A stretch of DNA of 5,656 nucleotides from Bacillota bacterium (GTDB lineage: Bacteria; Bacillota; Clostridia; Christensenellales; Aristaeellaceae): assembly GCA_023404715.1 (NCBI GenBank), contig JAEYAR010000158.1:1-5656 (forward strand), read 5' to 3'. Shown here piece after piece: positions 4,935 through 5,656 of this stretch. Below the pieces are notes generated by a model. The model was not told where the DNA came from. It made no database searches and saw only the letters and a program-made list of their open reading frames with translations. The position numbers were made by a program, and so were the translations under genes. Each line of letters opens with the position of its first letter. Position 1 is the first letter of the stretch.

Positions 4935-4960
4935 GCCGGCGCGCGATGCGCGCTCCTACA
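4935..4960. repeat. GC-rich imperfect palindrome, possible REP-like element
   Basis: GGCGCGCGATGCGCGCTCC (4938-4956) folds with 5 bp, one mismatch and 2 more bp around a GAT/ATG centre, and TACA follows. Read on the minus strand it has the form TGTAGGAGCG, a short CAT-centred palindrome, then CGCGCC. From memory this resembles a common intergenic palindromic repeat in gut Clostridia genomes (TGTAGGGGCG, palindrome, CGCCC), but only one copy is present here. It lies in the 102-bp lgt-pncB gap and lacks a T-run on either side, so it is not a standard terminator. It could act as an RNA-stabilising hairpin within the transcript. Confidence 0.45.
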
Positions 4961-5002
4961 TGTGCTCTGAAGCATGATTCGCGTTAAGCCGATGGCATGG
5001 GT

Positions 5003-5656
5003 CTACGCGCCGGCGCGCGCGGGGGCTTGCTTGCGGAAGGGGTAGAGCAGGATACCGCTGGCGATCATATGCAGCATGCAGGCGATCTGCCGCCAGGAAA
5101 CGAAGAGCTGGTTGTTTAAATCGGCGCGACCCAAGCCGAAGAGGAGCACGCCGAGCGTGAAAGCGGACGCGATGCCGATGGGAACGACGTTTTTCAGCTT
5201 GCGCCGCCGCTCTTGCAGAAAGCATAGGGCGAGCGAGGCGATCTCGCAGGCCAGCAGCGCCAGCATGAGCAGCTGGGCGGCGGAGAAGAGATTGGCGTAA
5301 GCGCCGCGCTCAAACTCGCCGATGAAGCAGCCGGCCAGCGCGAGCACGGTGGAGGCGACGGGCAGGATATAAAAAGGCTGCCCCTTTCGCTTGAGCCGCA
5401 AGAAGAAGAGGACCACGACCGCCACGCACGCCAGTGCGCTAAGGATCTGCGACACGCGGACGAACTCGTTGATGAACGTCAGGCTGTCCTCGCGCAGGCC
5501 CTCGATGACGGTACGGCCCGCGCAGTAAAAGAGCAGGTAGAACCGGAAGACGTCGCCCTTCCTGCGCGTATAGCGGCGCAGACCCATGAGCAGGGCGAAG
5601 ACGAGCAGATCCCAGCAAAACTCGTAGAAAAAGGTCGCCATATGCCAGTACCACAC
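5003..5656 (-). CDS. lgt: Prolipoprotein diacylglyceryl transferase, 3' part, with C-terminal membrane extension
   Basis: A partial gene: the frame is open to the window edge and 217 codons are visible, with the N-terminal half missing. Lgt is the inner-membrane enzyme that moves diacylglycerol from phosphatidylglycerol to the lipobox Cys of prelipoproteins. The visible start, WHMATFFYE, matches the conserved H-P-T-x-L-Y-E region. RTVIEGLREDSL (visible residues 48-59) matches the R-x-x-I-E-x-x-R-x-D-x-L motif containing the essential Arg and Glu. The last canonical helix is about 69-87. Instead of ending soon after, the protein continues about 125 residues with hydrophobic segments near 95-112, 123-147, 158-175 and 187-205, then a short basic and Ala-rich tail. 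That extension is not part of standard Lgt. It is followed by pncB on the same strand. The GTG at 5656-5654 is not a start, since it falls inside the conserved core. Confidence 0.85.
   Translation of the reverse strand: MWYWHMATFFYEFCWDLLVFALLMGLRRYTRRKGDVFRFYLLFYCAGRTVIEGLREDSLTFINEFVRVSQILSALACVAVVVLFFLRLKRKGQPFYILPVASTVLALAGCFIGEFERGAYANLFSAAQLLMLALLACEIASLALCFLQERRRKLKNVVPIGIASAFTLGVLLFGLGRADLNNQLFVSWRQIACMLHMIASGILLYPFRKQAPARAGA

Noticed and set aside
4901..5002. Promoter or NAD-related riboswitch/operator before pncB
   Set aside because: No paired -35/-10 hexamers, NiaR-type operator or riboswitch core could be recognised; only the GC-rich palindrome stands out.

Overview
This is a GC-rich window from a low-resolution but recognisable source: most likely an endospore-forming Bacillota (Clostridia) genome, possibly a gut lineage. 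The evidence is a CotF-family spore coat gene, a Firmicutes-type RecX, YitT and BmrR-like MerR families, strong AGGAGG-type Shine-Dalgarno (SD) sites, and frequent non-ATG starts. The genus cannot be told from the sequence alone.

Left edge (1-240): no gene is visible. It holds an 18-bp-arm perfect palindrome, a second GC-rich hairpin, and a perfect 14-bp tandem duplication that leads into a rho-independent terminator pointing right, probably for a gene left of the window.

Regulatory module (241-2049): two minus-strand genes, a YitT-family membrane protein lacking the usual C-terminal DUF2179 domain and then a small Cys-rich TIGR04076-family protein, form a likely operon. It is divergent from a BmrR-like MerR regulator with a GyrI-like ligand domain. 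The divergent region is textbook MerR architecture. The operon promoter has a TTGACA -35 and a TATACT -10 held 19 bp apart, with a perfect 7-1-7 palindrome in the spacer. The regulator's own 17-bp-spaced promoter has its -10 inside the same palindrome. The layout predicts ligand-dependent activation of the membrane-protein operon plus autoregulation.

Middle (2051-3451): recX (minus) converges on the merR gene with a single base between their stop codons. It is divergent from two plus-strand spore-coat-type genes, a 68-aa protein and a 131-aa CotF-like protein with a Gln-rich N-terminus. These end at a clear rho-independent terminator. The two small proteins appear to be related to each other.

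Right part (3470-5656, minus): the 3' part of lgt (prolipoprotein diacylglyceryl transferase), which carries an unusual C-terminal multi-helix membrane extension, is followed by pncB (nicotinate phosphoribosyltransferase, NAD salvage). The gap between them holds a GC-rich palindrome that resembles a dispersed REP-like element.

No rRNA, tRNA, CRISPR array, transposase or riboswitch was recognised.
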